Shown piece by piece: positions 1 to 6,339 of a DNA stretch of 8,145 nucleotides (positions are counted from its first letter, which is position 1; every line of letters starts with the position of its first letter). Location: NCBI GenBank assembly GCA_013042495.1, contig JABDQB010000258.1, positions 1 to 8,145 on the forward strand, in the 5' to 3' direction. The position numbers were made by a program, and so were the translations under genes. The notes beneath the pieces are model-generated. The model was given only the letters and a program-made list of their open reading frames with translations. It was not told where the DNA came from and searched no databases. Origin of the DNA: Gemmatimonadota bacterium. GTDB lineage: Bacteria; Gemmatimonadota; Gemmatimonadetes; Palauibacterales; Palauibacteraceae.

Positions 1-1603
1 TGTGGCACGTGATCGCTTCCTCGATTCCGCGATCGATGTTGCAGCTCGTCTCGCCTCCGTAGCGGATGGCGTTCAGCCACTCGCGCAGGTGCAGGTAGTA
101 CGTGCTCACGCGACGTCCACCCCGATACGTGAACAGGAGGCCGCGGCTGGCGAAGTACTCCTGCGTCGGCGTCGTGACCGCGTCCACGCCCTTGAATCCG
201 CTCTGGTACGTGAGCATCGGGCGGTCGCGCTTCACCATCCCCTCTTCCAGCATGTCCTTGTACCGGGTCGACGAGCCGTCCGCCGTCACCTTCAGCCGCG
301 TGCCGACTTCCATCGAGGCGTCGTGGCCCATCATGACGATCCCGCGGTCACGCCCGTTGGCCAGCGTGGAGCTGTACACGAGCGTCATGTCACGGTCCGG
401 ATACTCGAAGACGGCCTGCCACACGTCTGGCACGTCCCGGCCGTCCTTGAAGAAGTAGATGCCACCGGAGGCCGTTGCCGAATGCGGAATCCCGAGGTTC
501 AGGACCTGGTTGATCGCATCGTACTCGTGCGACAGCAGGTCGCCCGCCAGTCCGGTTCCGTAGTCGTACCAGCACCGCCAGCGGAAGAACCGCTCGAGGC
601 TGAACGGTACCTTGTTGCCCGCGGCTTCCTGGAACAGCTCCCAGTCGATGGTGCGCGGGTTTCCGTCTTCGTGGATGTCCCACACCCAGGCGCCCCACGG
701 GTCGTTCCGGTTCGTCGTGGTCTCGACAAGCGTAATCGGTCCGAGGATCCCCTTCTCGATCACCTCGCGCGCCTTCTCGTGGCTCTCCATCTGGCGGTTC
801 TGGTGCCCGAGCTGGAACACGATGCCGGCGCTCTTCACGGCGTCCGCCATCGGCCACACCTCTTCCTCGGTGCGGGTCATGCACTTCTCGCAGTACACGT
901 GCTTGCCCGCCTGGGCGGCGGCAACGGTGATGCGCGAATGCCAATGGTCGGGCGTGGCGATGATGACGGCGTCCACGTCTGGCGCGTTGCACAGTTCCTC
1001 GAAGTGCCGGTACCGCTTGGCCGGTTTGAGCTGCCTCGTGTCTCCGCCCGGGCGAATCGGCTGCGTGGAAGCGGCGATCGCCGCCTCGGCCCGCACGTCG
1101 AACACGTCGCACACCGCCGTGAGCTCGAGGTTCAGGTTCTCCTGGTCCAGCCACTCGTCGAGCCAGGTGTCCCGCGGATTCTCCAGCTTGGCCTCGCGGC
1201 GCGCCTGGATCCAGTCCGGATGGGCGAATCCGAGGCTGCGCACGAGAGACGAGCCCTCGCCGCCGTACCCGACGATGCCGATCCTGATCGTGTCCGGGTG
1301 CGTGCGCCTCTCGAGCTCCGAGAATACCGCTGCGCCCTCGTCCTCGATCCCCAGTTCGGCCAGCAAGCGCTCCCGCTCGTCCTTGGCGAGGCCTTTCCGC
1401 CGCAGGGCGGAATAGCCGAGCGCTCCGAAGACCGGCACCGTGGCGAGCGCCTTGATGACGTCGCGGCGACCGATTCCGCCGGCCGGCGCCGGTCCGGTCG
1501 CCTCTTCCACCGGCTCATCTCCGGCGTCCGTCCGTGGTTCTTCTTCTGGCGTCGTGGCGTCGTCGAGGACCTCGTCGTCGCCGTTTCGAATCTCGTCGCT
1601 CAT
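1..1603 (-). CDS. Gfo/Idh/MocA-family NAD(P)-dependent oxidoreductase, Tat-type leader, 3' end outside window
   Basis: Partial gene: 534 codons are visible and no stop is reached at the left edge. The family uses a Rossmann NAD(P) domain followed by an alpha/beta substrate domain, usually to oxidise or reduce sugars, inositols and related compounds. Visible here are the dinucleotide loop GYGGEG (residues 112-117), ATPDHWH (216-222), an EK lysine motif at 239-240, LGHQNRQ (265-271) and a DxxxHxxD pattern (D355, H359, D362). The EK is followed by Cys241 where the family usually has Pro. Residues 45-63 (GRRDVIK, then a hydrophobic stretch) look like a twin-arginine signal, so the enzyme is probably exported folded with its cofactor. 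An unusually long acidic stretch of about 44 residues precedes the RR. The ATG at 1603 has GGAGG seven bases upstream. A GTG at 1510 with its own GGAG is an alternative start. It is the last visible gene of the minus operon. The substrate cannot be named from sequence. Confidence 0.93.
   Translation of the reverse strand, partial: MSDEIRNGDDEVLDDATTPEEEPRTDAGDEPVEEATGPAPAGGIGRRDVIKALATVPVFGALGYSALRRKGLAKDERERLLAELGIEDEGAAVFSELERRTHPDTIRIGIVGYGGEGSSLVRSLGFAHPDWIQARREAKLENPRDTWLDEWLDQENLNLELTAVCDVFDVRAEAAIAASTQPIRPGGDTRQLKPAKRYRHFEELCNAPDVDAVIIATPDHWHSRITVAAAQAGKHVYCEKCMTRTEEEVWPMADAVKSAGIVFQLGHQNRQMESHEKAREVIEKGILGPITLVETTTNRNDPWGAWVWDIHEDGNPRTIDWELFQEAAGNKVPFSLERFFRWRCWYDYGTGLAGDLLSHEYDAINQVLNLGIPHSATASGGIYFFKDGRDVPDVWQAVFEYPDRDMTLVYSSTLANGRDRGIVMMGHDASMEVGTRLKVTADGSSTRYKDMLEEGMVKRDRPMLTYQSGFKGVDAVTTPTQEYFASRGLLFTYRGGRRVSTYYLHLREWLNAIRYGGETSCNIDRGIEEAITCH
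1519..1522 (-). promoter_or_regulatory. Possible internal ribosome-binding site for a GTG start at 1510
   Basis: GGAG on the minus strand lies eight bases before an in-frame GTG (1510-1508, residue 32 of the long form). Starting there gives a leader with about 13 residues before the RR pair, a conventional Tat signal, whereas the ATG start leaves about 44. Both starts have good Shine-Dalgarno matches and the sequence alone does not decide between them. Confidence 0.4.
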
Positions 1604-1610
1604 CGTTCGT

Positions 1611-1615
1611 CCTCC
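1611..1615 (-). promoter_or_regulatory. Ribosome-binding site for the Gfo/Idh/MocA gene
   Basis: On the minus strand this reads GGAGG, seven bases before the ATG at 1603-1601. It lies in the 31-base gap after the DoxX stop, so this gene can start translation independently, unlike the four upstream junctions. Confidence 0.75.
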
Positions 1616-1634
1616 GTGCGATTCCGAGTGGGCG

Positions 1635-2138
1635 TCAAGCGTGGGCCTTCTGGACCGCGCCGCGGTTGCGAGCGAGCTGGACCAGGCGATCCAGGCCTAC
1701 GATGTGCCCCGTCGGGAAGAACAGGGTCACGAACAACGCACACAGCTCTATGAACGTCTTGTTGATGATCATGTACGCTCCCTCAGCCGGGATCGAATAG
1801 ACAAATCCGGGCCACGGTGGCGTCGCCAGGTAGTACAGGGCCAGCATGATGATCCCGAAGAACGAGGCGGTGCGGGCGAGGCCGCCCAGCATCAGGCCGA
1901 GGCCGACCAGGATCAGCCCCCAGATGTTGAGGAAGTCAACTACGGCCAGGGTGCCCGGGTTGGAGGCCAGATCCACGAACCACTCCGACAGGAACCCCTG
2001 CGACTGGTCCAGGTATCCCGCCGATGTCCAGTACGCGTTCACAGCCTTCGAGACGCCCTCGTAAAAGAAATGCCACCCGATGGCGAAACGAAGGGCCACA
2101 AGGGCGGTCAACTGGGCGCCCGAGTAATCCGATCTCAT
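1635..2138 (-). CDS. DoxX-family integral membrane protein
   Basis: This 167-residue protein has about four hydrophobic segments (roughly residues 9-26, 65-86, 89-106 and 126-143), the usual size and layout of the DoxX family. The first helix carries the family-like stretch ALRFAIGWHFFYEG (residues 15-28), which continues into VSK. Residues 38-62, between helices 1 and 2, probably form an extracytoplasmic loop. DoxX proteins are small inner-membrane proteins linked to quinone or thiol redox processes in some organisms, but most have no proven activity, so no reaction is assigned. The ATG overlaps the apbE stop in ATGA (2135-2138), with AGGAAGG six bases upstream inside the end of apbE. The oxidoreductase gene follows 31 bases later. 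DoxX beside a Tat-type Gfo/Idh/MocA gene is a pairing I recall from related genomes. The family call is fairly secure and the function open. Confidence 0.86.
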   Translation of the reverse strand: MRSDYSGAQLTALVALRFAIGWHFFYEGVSKAVNAYWTSAGYLDQSQGFLSEWFVDLASNPGTLAVVDFLNIWGLILVGLGLMLGGLARTASFFGIIMLALYYLATPPWPGFVYSIPAEGAYMIINKTFIELCALFVTLFFPTGHIVGLDRLVQLARNRGAVQKAHA

Positions 2139-3193
2139 CTCACACCTTCCTCTTGGGAAGTGACGGTCAACTCACTCCAGCCGGCCGAGAACGTAGCGCG
2201 TCCACCGGCGTCGATCACCATGCACTCGAATCCGGGGAGGGAGTCGATGAACCGGGCTCCCTCCCGCGGGGACATCAGAAGCGCGGCCGTGGCCAGCGCG
2301 TCGGAAGCGTAGGCGTTGGGTCCGGATACCGTGACACTGAGCGCGTCCGTCGGGGAGCGTCCCGTGCGAGAACTCACGATGTGATGCCACGAACCGTCCG
2401 GATCGAAGCGGGCCTCGTAACCACCCGACGTTGCGACGGCGCTTCCCGTCAGTCGGAGGGTCGCCGGGAGCACTCCCCCGTGCCGAGGGTCGCGGACCGC
2501 GATCATCCATCCGTCGCCGTCCTCGCGCAGCCCCGAAGCCCGAATGTCACCTCCCGCATCGATCAGGAACCGCTCGATGCCGTGCGTCTCCAGCCGGGCC
2601 GCCATGGCGTCCACGATGTAGCCCTTGGCGATACCATCGAGAGTGACGCCCATCCCGTCTCGGTCCAGCGAGATGTCTCCGTTCGAAATCTTCACGGCGT
2701 CGGCTCCGACACGCTCGAGGGCCTCGCGCCACGCGACCGGATCCGCCGGCTGACCATCGGCCAGGGTATCGGACTGGTGCAGGAGATCGACGAGTGGTTG
2801 GACCGTTACGTCGAAGGCGCCTCCGGAAGCCTCGAAGACCGCCGCCGACCGACCGAGAAGGGCCACGAGCTCCGGCGGTGCGCCGGTGAGTATGCCCTCT
2901 GAGTTGAGCACGCCTACGGCCGATGCGGAGTCGAAGCGGTTCAGGAGCCCGATCAGGCGGTCCATCTCTTCATAGGCCTGGCCCGCGGCGTCCTCGAGAA
3001 GATGCCTCGAGGGGTGAATTGCCGCGATGGACACCCGGGTACTCATGGCCCGCCGGTCCGTCACGAGTTTGTGGTCGCCGGAAGGAAGCAGAGTGTCTTC
3101 GAGATGTTCAGGCACGGGGCGGGCGGGCTCGAAGCCCAGCTCGAGGAGTGTCGCCGTGGTGCCGGGGTCGCCTCCGCCGTGCCTCTTCTTCAC
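2135..3193 (-). CDS. apbE: ApbE-family FAD:protein FMN transferase
   Basis: This 352-residue protein has the length and motif order of ApbE, the Mg-dependent enzyme that splits FAD and attaches FMN covalently to Thr/Ser of target proteins. Visible are RRAMST (47-52, usually AMGT), NRFDSASAVGVLN (85-97), GGAFDVTVQPLV (124-135), TLDGIAKGY (184-192), DAGGDIRASG (212-221), HIVSSRTG (271-278, usually HIIDPRTG) and the metal-binding-type DALATA (298-303). I chose the GTG at 3193 because it overlaps the upstream stop (GTGA) and leaves the core intact. A GTG just before TDRRAM is an alternative. An ATG at 3325 is rejected because it lies deep in the GNAT gene. I see no signal peptide or lipobox, so the enzyme probably works in the cytoplasm, unlike exported ApbE lipoproteins. 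No flavinylation target is obvious in the window. Confidence 0.92.
   Translation of the reverse strand: MKKRHGGGDPGTTATLLELGFEPARPVPEHLEDTLLPSGDHKLVTDRRAMSTRVSIAAIHPSRHLLEDAAGQAYEEMDRLIGLLNRFDSASAVGVLNSEGILTGAPPELVALLGRSAAVFEASGGAFDVTVQPLVDLLHQSDTLADGQPADPVAWREALERVGADAVKISNGDISLDRDGMGVTLDGIAKGYIVDAMAARLETHGIERFLIDAGGDIRASGLREDGDGWMIAVRDPRHGGVLPATLRLTGSAVATSGGYEARFDPDGSWHHIVSSRTGRSPTDALSVTVSGPNAYASDALATAALLMSPREGARFIDSLPGFECMVIDAGGRATFSAGWSELTVTSQEEGVR
2145..2151 (-). promoter_or_regulatory. Ribosome-binding site for DoxX inside the end of apbE
   Basis: On the minus strand this reads AGGAAGG, six bases before the ATG at 2138. It lies inside the last codons of apbE, which encode Q-E-E-G-V-R. 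It fixes the DoxX start and shows that this overlap has its own initiation signal in addition to possible coupling. Confidence 0.7.
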
Positions 3194-3675
3194 AGGCTCA
3201 GCGCGTACCACCGGTTGCAGCCGAAATGTCCGGTGTCGCCCATGGGTGCCTCCAGGGGGTGGAAGCCGAATCGAACGTAAAGGTCTCGTGCCCGATCCAT
3301 CTGCGCCAGTGTTTCCAGGTAGCACTCCCGGTAGCCCAGCCGACGGGCCTCATCGAGGCAGGTTTCGAGCAGGCGGCGCCCGAGTCCGTGCCCGCGCGCG
3401 GCGGGAAGAAGATACATCTTCCTGAGCTCACAGGTGTTGGGCTCGACTCCAGGCAGTGGGCCAATACCAGCCCCCCCGACGATTCCGCCGTCAAGTTCGG
3501 CGACGAAGTAGGCGGCGTCCGGGGCGCCGTAGGCCGCCGACATGGCCCCGAGTTCCTCGTCCTGGTCCGAGAAGCCTGCGCCCGTCGCCCCGAACTCGGT
3601 CAGCACTTCGATGAGGACGCGTTGCACCACCGGGTCGTCCTCGGGGCGGATGAGGCGGACACGGTCATCTCTCAC
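3190..3675 (-). CDS. GNAT-family N-acetyltransferase
   Basis: This 161-residue protein has the usual length of a single GNAT domain, which transfers acetyl from acetyl-CoA to an amine. The acetyl-CoA loop is clear: LRKMYLLPAARGHGLGRRLL (84-103), with the R/QxxGxG/A signature at R94-G95-H96-G97-L98-G99. Next come the strand and helix around YLETLAQMDRARDLYVRFGF (119-138), which form the usual C-terminal GNAT motif. The tail PMGDTGHFGCNRW (144-156) resembles a recurring subgroup of bacterial GNATs whose substrate I do not know. The start is the GTG at 3675, because the upstream glycosyltransferase stop overlaps it in GTGA and no in-frame ATG fits. No Shine-Dalgarno sequence is visible, which suggests translation coupled to the upstream gene. 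The apbE start overlaps its stop in the same way. The protein is probably cytoplasmic. Confidence 0.92.
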   Translation of the reverse strand: MRDDRVRLIRPEDDPVVQRVLIEVLTEFGATGAGFSDQDEELGAMSAAYGAPDAAYFVAELDGGIVGGAGIGPLPGVEPNTCELRKMYLLPAARGHGLGRRLLETCLDEARRLGYRECYLETLAQMDRARDLYVRFGFHPLEAPMGDTGHFGCNRWYALSL

Positions 3676-4886
3676 GGCAGTGCGATTTCGGTGCGCGCGG
3701 CCCGGACGACGCTCCACAGGCAAGCGAGGAGAACGAGCGGAATCAGGATGAGGCCCGTGCTGACCGCGATGAACCAGCCGGCGATCGGCGAAATCCACAG
3801 GAGCACGGCCAGCGCCCTCTCTCCCCGCAACCATCCTCGTCGCCCGATCTCGAGGGCCATCCAGGCCAGCGCCACGGTTAACACGGCAAGGTCGTAATCG
3901 AACGAGTACGGCGTGGCGAGAGGAGCGGCAAACAACAACGCGCTGCCGCGAATCGCTATCGGGAATCTCTTGTACCATAGCCAGCCGACCACCACGAGCA
4001 TCAGGGCCGCCACGGCCGCCTGGAGCGCCATCGCGGCTCCGCGGTTCAGACCGGCCAGCGAAGCGGCGACCAGGACTGACGGCATCTTCTCCAACGGGTG
4101 GACCTGGTCGAGGATGTCCACTCCGCCGACCACGTGGGTCAGGAATCCCTCCCAGGCGGTGGCACCGAATATGGCGAGCGACAGGACCACGAGGCCGGCG
4201 AAAGTGACCGTGAGTCCGCCGAGCGCTCTCCAATGCCGCCCGACCAGCAGGCAGGGTACCACGAGCAGGAGCAACTGCGGCTTCACGGTGGCGATGCCCA
4301 GGAAGAAGCCGGCGAGCCACGGCCGGCGGTCTAGCAGTACGAGGCCCCCGCCCAGGAGCGCCGCGAGGAACACCCCGCTCTGACCGTTGATCAGGCACAG
4401 GCTCACCGCGGGAAACAGCATCAGACCGAGCACGACCAGCGGTCTTCGGAGCATACCCCACAGCACGGCGCCCAGTGCACCGGCGCCGGCGAGCGTCCAC
4501 ACGACGAGCGACATCTTGTAAGGAAGAAGAGACACCGGAGCGACCCAGAGCAGCGCGGTCGGGGGGTACAACCAGGCGGGATACGCGGGATTGGGAACGC
4601 CGGTCAGGGATGCCTGCAGTTGATTGATGAGCTGGAAGTCGTACACGGAGGCGGCGTTACCACTCAAAGCCAGCACCGACGCCGACCAGAACATGGTGAA
4701 ATCCCGCCCGACCGCGACGCCGCCCGCGTTCATCAGCCCGGGGCCGGTCGACCAACTCGTGACCATTCCTCCGATCAGCAGATAGGCGCTGAGGGCCAGC
4801 AGCACGGCGGCGACCACCAGGTCAGCCGGCGAGAACGGGTAGTCACCCGGCATGGTCGAAGGGTCGTTCGCGATTCTCGGCCTCAC
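3672..4886 (-). CDS. GT87/DUF2029-type polytopic membrane glycosyltransferase
   Basis: This 404-residue protein is hydrophobic almost throughout, with about nine to eleven membrane segments. Its motifs match the GT87 (DUF2029) family: RDFTMFWSAS (61-70), LYPPTALLWVAP (106-117), NGQSGVFLAAL (167-177), DRRPWLAG (186-193) and VKPQLLLL (201-208). Characterised members are polyprenyl-phosphate-sugar-dependent mannosyltransferases of mycobacterial cell-wall glycolipids. By analogy the catalytic Asp should be the one near the N-terminus in the first extracytoplasmic loop (here D62). The acceptor is unknown. The GTG at 4886 is preceded by GGGGGA at about six bases and overlaps the upstream stop as GTGA. 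An in-frame ATG at 4853 would remove 11 residues and has no visible Shine-Dalgarno. The protein lies in the inner membrane and probably modifies an envelope lipid or glycan, which is inference. Confidence 0.88.
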   Translation of the reverse strand: MRPRIANDPSTMPGDYPFSPADLVVAAVLLALSAYLLIGGMVTSWSTGPGLMNAGGVAVGRDFTMFWSASVLALSGNAASVYDFQLINQLQASLTGVPNPAYPAWLYPPTALLWVAPVSLLPYKMSLVVWTLAGAGALGAVLWGMLRRPLVVLGLMLFPAVSLCLINGQSGVFLAALLGGGLVLLDRRPWLAGFFLGIATVKPQLLLLVVPCLLVGRHWRALGGLTVTFAGLVVLSLAIFGATAWEGFLTHVVGGVDILDQVHPLEKMPSVLVAASLAGLNRGAAMALQAAVAALMLVVVGWLWYKRFPIAIRGSALLFAAPLATPYSFDYDLAVLTVALAWMALEIGRRGWLRGERALAVLLWISPIAGWFIAVSTGLILIPLVLLACLWSVVRAARTEIALP

Positions 4887-6040
4887 TCGTCGTCCCCCGA
4901 GGCCTGGGCGCGCTCACCGGGCGCTGACAGGCCGCCACCCGCCGGGACGATGATCTTCGGTCCGGAGTCGACGCGCCCCCTTTCTGACGTGACGAACTCT
5001 TCCACCTCCGCCGGCAACAGGAGGCTGTCCGCGATTCCGGCGATCTCTTCCGCCCGTTGCCAGGCTGCCTCCAGGATGTCCAGTTCGCCCTCCATCGCGC
5101 GGCGCTCGGCTTCTTCGTGCGTCGCCATCTCGATGGCAAGCCTTATGTCCTTGGGGAGCTTGGCCAGCGATCCAGCCGTAGACTTGGCCAGCTTCTTGGG
5201 ATTGTCGCCGGCCTTCTGGCGACGCAGTCGCTCCGATTCGAGCACGGCCTCATCCAGGAAAGCTTCCGGATCGCCGACCGTTTCGATGCGCCTCACCGCG
5301 TCCCCGATCGTCTTCTTGTTGCCCCCGGATCGATTCGCGCGCGCCATCAGCCTACCGGCGACGTCCATCGCCTCGTCGCCCTGGTACACGAGGGTCTCAC
5401 CTCCGCCGGTGCTGAAGCCGCTGCTCCAACCGCGCGCGTACTGGACGTGAAGCTCCCACTCGCCCGGCACGCCGGTGGGGACGAAACGCGACTTCTCGAG
5501 GTGCTTGAGCTGGACCTTGATCTTCTCGTCGCTCTCCGGGTGACGCAGCCGGGACGCGATGCGCTCATTCATGATCCCCTGGATGATCTGCGTGAAGCCG
5601 TAGTAGCCTCCGCCCAGGGACGCTCCTACCGCGGCCCCGCCTACGACCACGATGCCGATGGCTCCAACGCCGGCCGTCGTGTACATGATCGAACGTCGGC
5701 GTCGGCGGCCGAACTGGTCCCCGTAGCGCCAGGCGGCGAATTCACCCCGCATCGGCTTCCCGAGCCGGACCAGCTCCAGTCCCTCGGGAAGCTTCGCCAT
5801 CCCGATGTTGTCAGTCGTGACCCGGAGCCGCGTCTCGCGGAACAATCGCTCGCACTCCTCGATCACCTCCCAGCGGATCTCCAGGGGCGACAGGTTCCAG
5901 CGCTCGCACTTGCGGCAGATGACCCACAGACGGCCCTTGGCCGCGTCGAACGAGATGCGCCGTCCGATAGGGAAGATCTCGACGACCTCGTTCGTACCGA
6001 GCGACTGATTGCAGAATATGCACGTCGAGTACATCAGCAT
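4883..6040 (-). CDS. Unrecognised zinc-ribbon-like membrane protein heading the operon
   Basis: I cannot name this 385-residue protein. Two CxxC pairs, C7-C10 and C42-C45, sit in the first 50 residues and look like a zinc ribbon. The second, CRKCERWNLSPLE (42-54), is followed by a charged helical stretch. Residues 112-116 are five consecutive arginines, and about 118-148 is a Gly/Ala/Val-rich hydrophobic segment ending GGGYYGF, likely one or two membrane passes, with the zinc end cytoplasmic by the positive-inside rule. After 155 it is soluble and charged, mostly helical from about 222, with acidic helices at 305-350 (HEEAERRAMEGEL) that may form a coiled coil. The tail after 357 is Gly/Pro-rich and acidic. 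I recall similar hypothetical proteins, with nearly the same N-terminus, in Gemmatimonadota genomes, but know of no assigned role. The ATG at 6040 has GAGGG seven bases upstream, and a second ATG at 6034 is possible. Its TGA overlaps the glycosyltransferase GTG. Confidence 0.85.
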   Translation of the reverse strand: MLMYSTCIFCNQSLGTNEVVEIFPIGRRISFDAAKGRLWVICRKCERWNLSPLEIRWEVIEECERLFRETRLRVTTDNIGMAKLPEGLELVRLGKPMRGEFAAWRYGDQFGRRRRRSIMYTTAGVGAIGIVVVGGAAVGASLGGGYYGFTQIIQGIMNERIASRLRHPESDEKIKVQLKHLEKSRFVPTGVPGEWELHVQYARGWSSGFSTGGGETLVYQGDEAMDVAGRLMARANRSGGNKKTIGDAVRRIETVGDPEAFLDEAVLESERLRRQKAGDNPKKLAKSTAGSLAKLPKDIRLAIEMATHEEAERRAMEGELDILEAAWQRAEEIAGIADSLLLPAEVEEFVTSERGRVDSGPKIIVPAGGGLSAPGERAQASGDDE

Positions 6041-6047
6041 TTGCCGG

Positions 6048-6052
6048 CCCTC
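6048..6052 (-). promoter_or_regulatory. Ribosome-binding site of the first operon gene
   Basis: On the minus strand this reads GAGGG, seven bases before the ATG at 6040. The spacing favours that ATG over the second ATG six bases downstream (6034). Confidence 0.55.
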
Positions 6053-6328
6053 GTTTCAGGCGTCTGCTTAATGTACACGCAGCCTCCCGCGGGTCTTCGA
6101 TTCGCACGGGACGATGTGGCGCACTCCGCCCGGAAACGCCCGCAAACTGTCGATCAGGGACGCGGACCACCGCGGGTACGAGAGTCCCAATGCCGGCCAA
6201 TTCCCGTCCAGCTAAGCTGTTGTGCAGTCGCCCGCGGCGCCAATCCCGGCGCACTCGGGAATGGCATGGATGCTGTAGCGGATCAGTCTAGCAACGAAGT
6301 TTGTCGAAGCAAGAAACGGACGCGAAAC

Positions 6329-6335
6329 GGGGGGA
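6329..6335 (+). promoter_or_regulatory. Ribosome-binding site deciding the GTG start of the di-heme peroxidase
   Basis: GGGGGGA ends four bases before the GTG at 6340. It supports that start over an in-frame TTG at 6301, which would put 13 polar residues in front of an otherwise normal export signal. Confidence 0.7.
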
Positions 6336-6339
6336 AATC

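Larger units (their letters stand above)
6041..6339. other. Divergent intergenic region between the two transcription units
   Basis: This 299-base gap must carry the promoters of both the minus operon and the plus-strand peroxidase gene. No convincing sigma-70 pair is visible. On the minus strand TACATT (6075-6070) is a weak -10 candidate without a good -35. On the plus strand TTGTGC (6220-6225) resembles a -35 but lacks a -10 at normal distance. A small nested inverted repeat lies at 6157-6188: GGGAC/GTCCC outside and CGCGG-ACCA-CCGCG inside, short enough to be chance in GC-rich DNA. A six-G run at 6329-6334 is the ribosome-binding site of the peroxidase. I see no RNA gene, and a plus-strand open frame crossing it is the shadow of the minus gene at 4883-6040. 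Confidence 0.6.

Noticed and set aside
2..1753. 583-codon plus-strand open frame opposite the oxidoreductase and the end of DoxX
   Set aside because: The opposite strand encodes clear Gfo/Idh/MocA and DoxX motifs. The plus-strand translation is rich in Arg, Val and His with no recognisable domain, as expected of an antisense shadow in GC-rich DNA.
3194..3325. ATG at 3325 as the start of ApbE
   Set aside because: This would overlap the GNAT gene by more than 130 bases and add a Pro/Arg-rich segment without family similarity. The GTG at 3193 fits the overlap pattern.
3190..4500. Long 436-codon reading of the GNAT frame starting inside the glycosyltransferase gene
   Set aside because: The extra N-terminal part is an Arg/Pro-rich shadow of the GT87 gene. 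The GTG at 3675 gives a normal 161-residue GNAT.
6157..6188. Nested inverted repeat as an operator in the divergent region
   Set aside because: The arms are only five bases with a mismatched interior. Such pairs are expected by chance in GC-rich sequence, and there is no promoter to anchor it.
6301..6339. TTG at 6301 as the peroxidase start
   Set aside because: The GTG at 6340 has a strong GGGGGGA ribosome-binding site and starts directly at a hydrophobic signal. The extension is polar and has no Shine-Dalgarno sequence.
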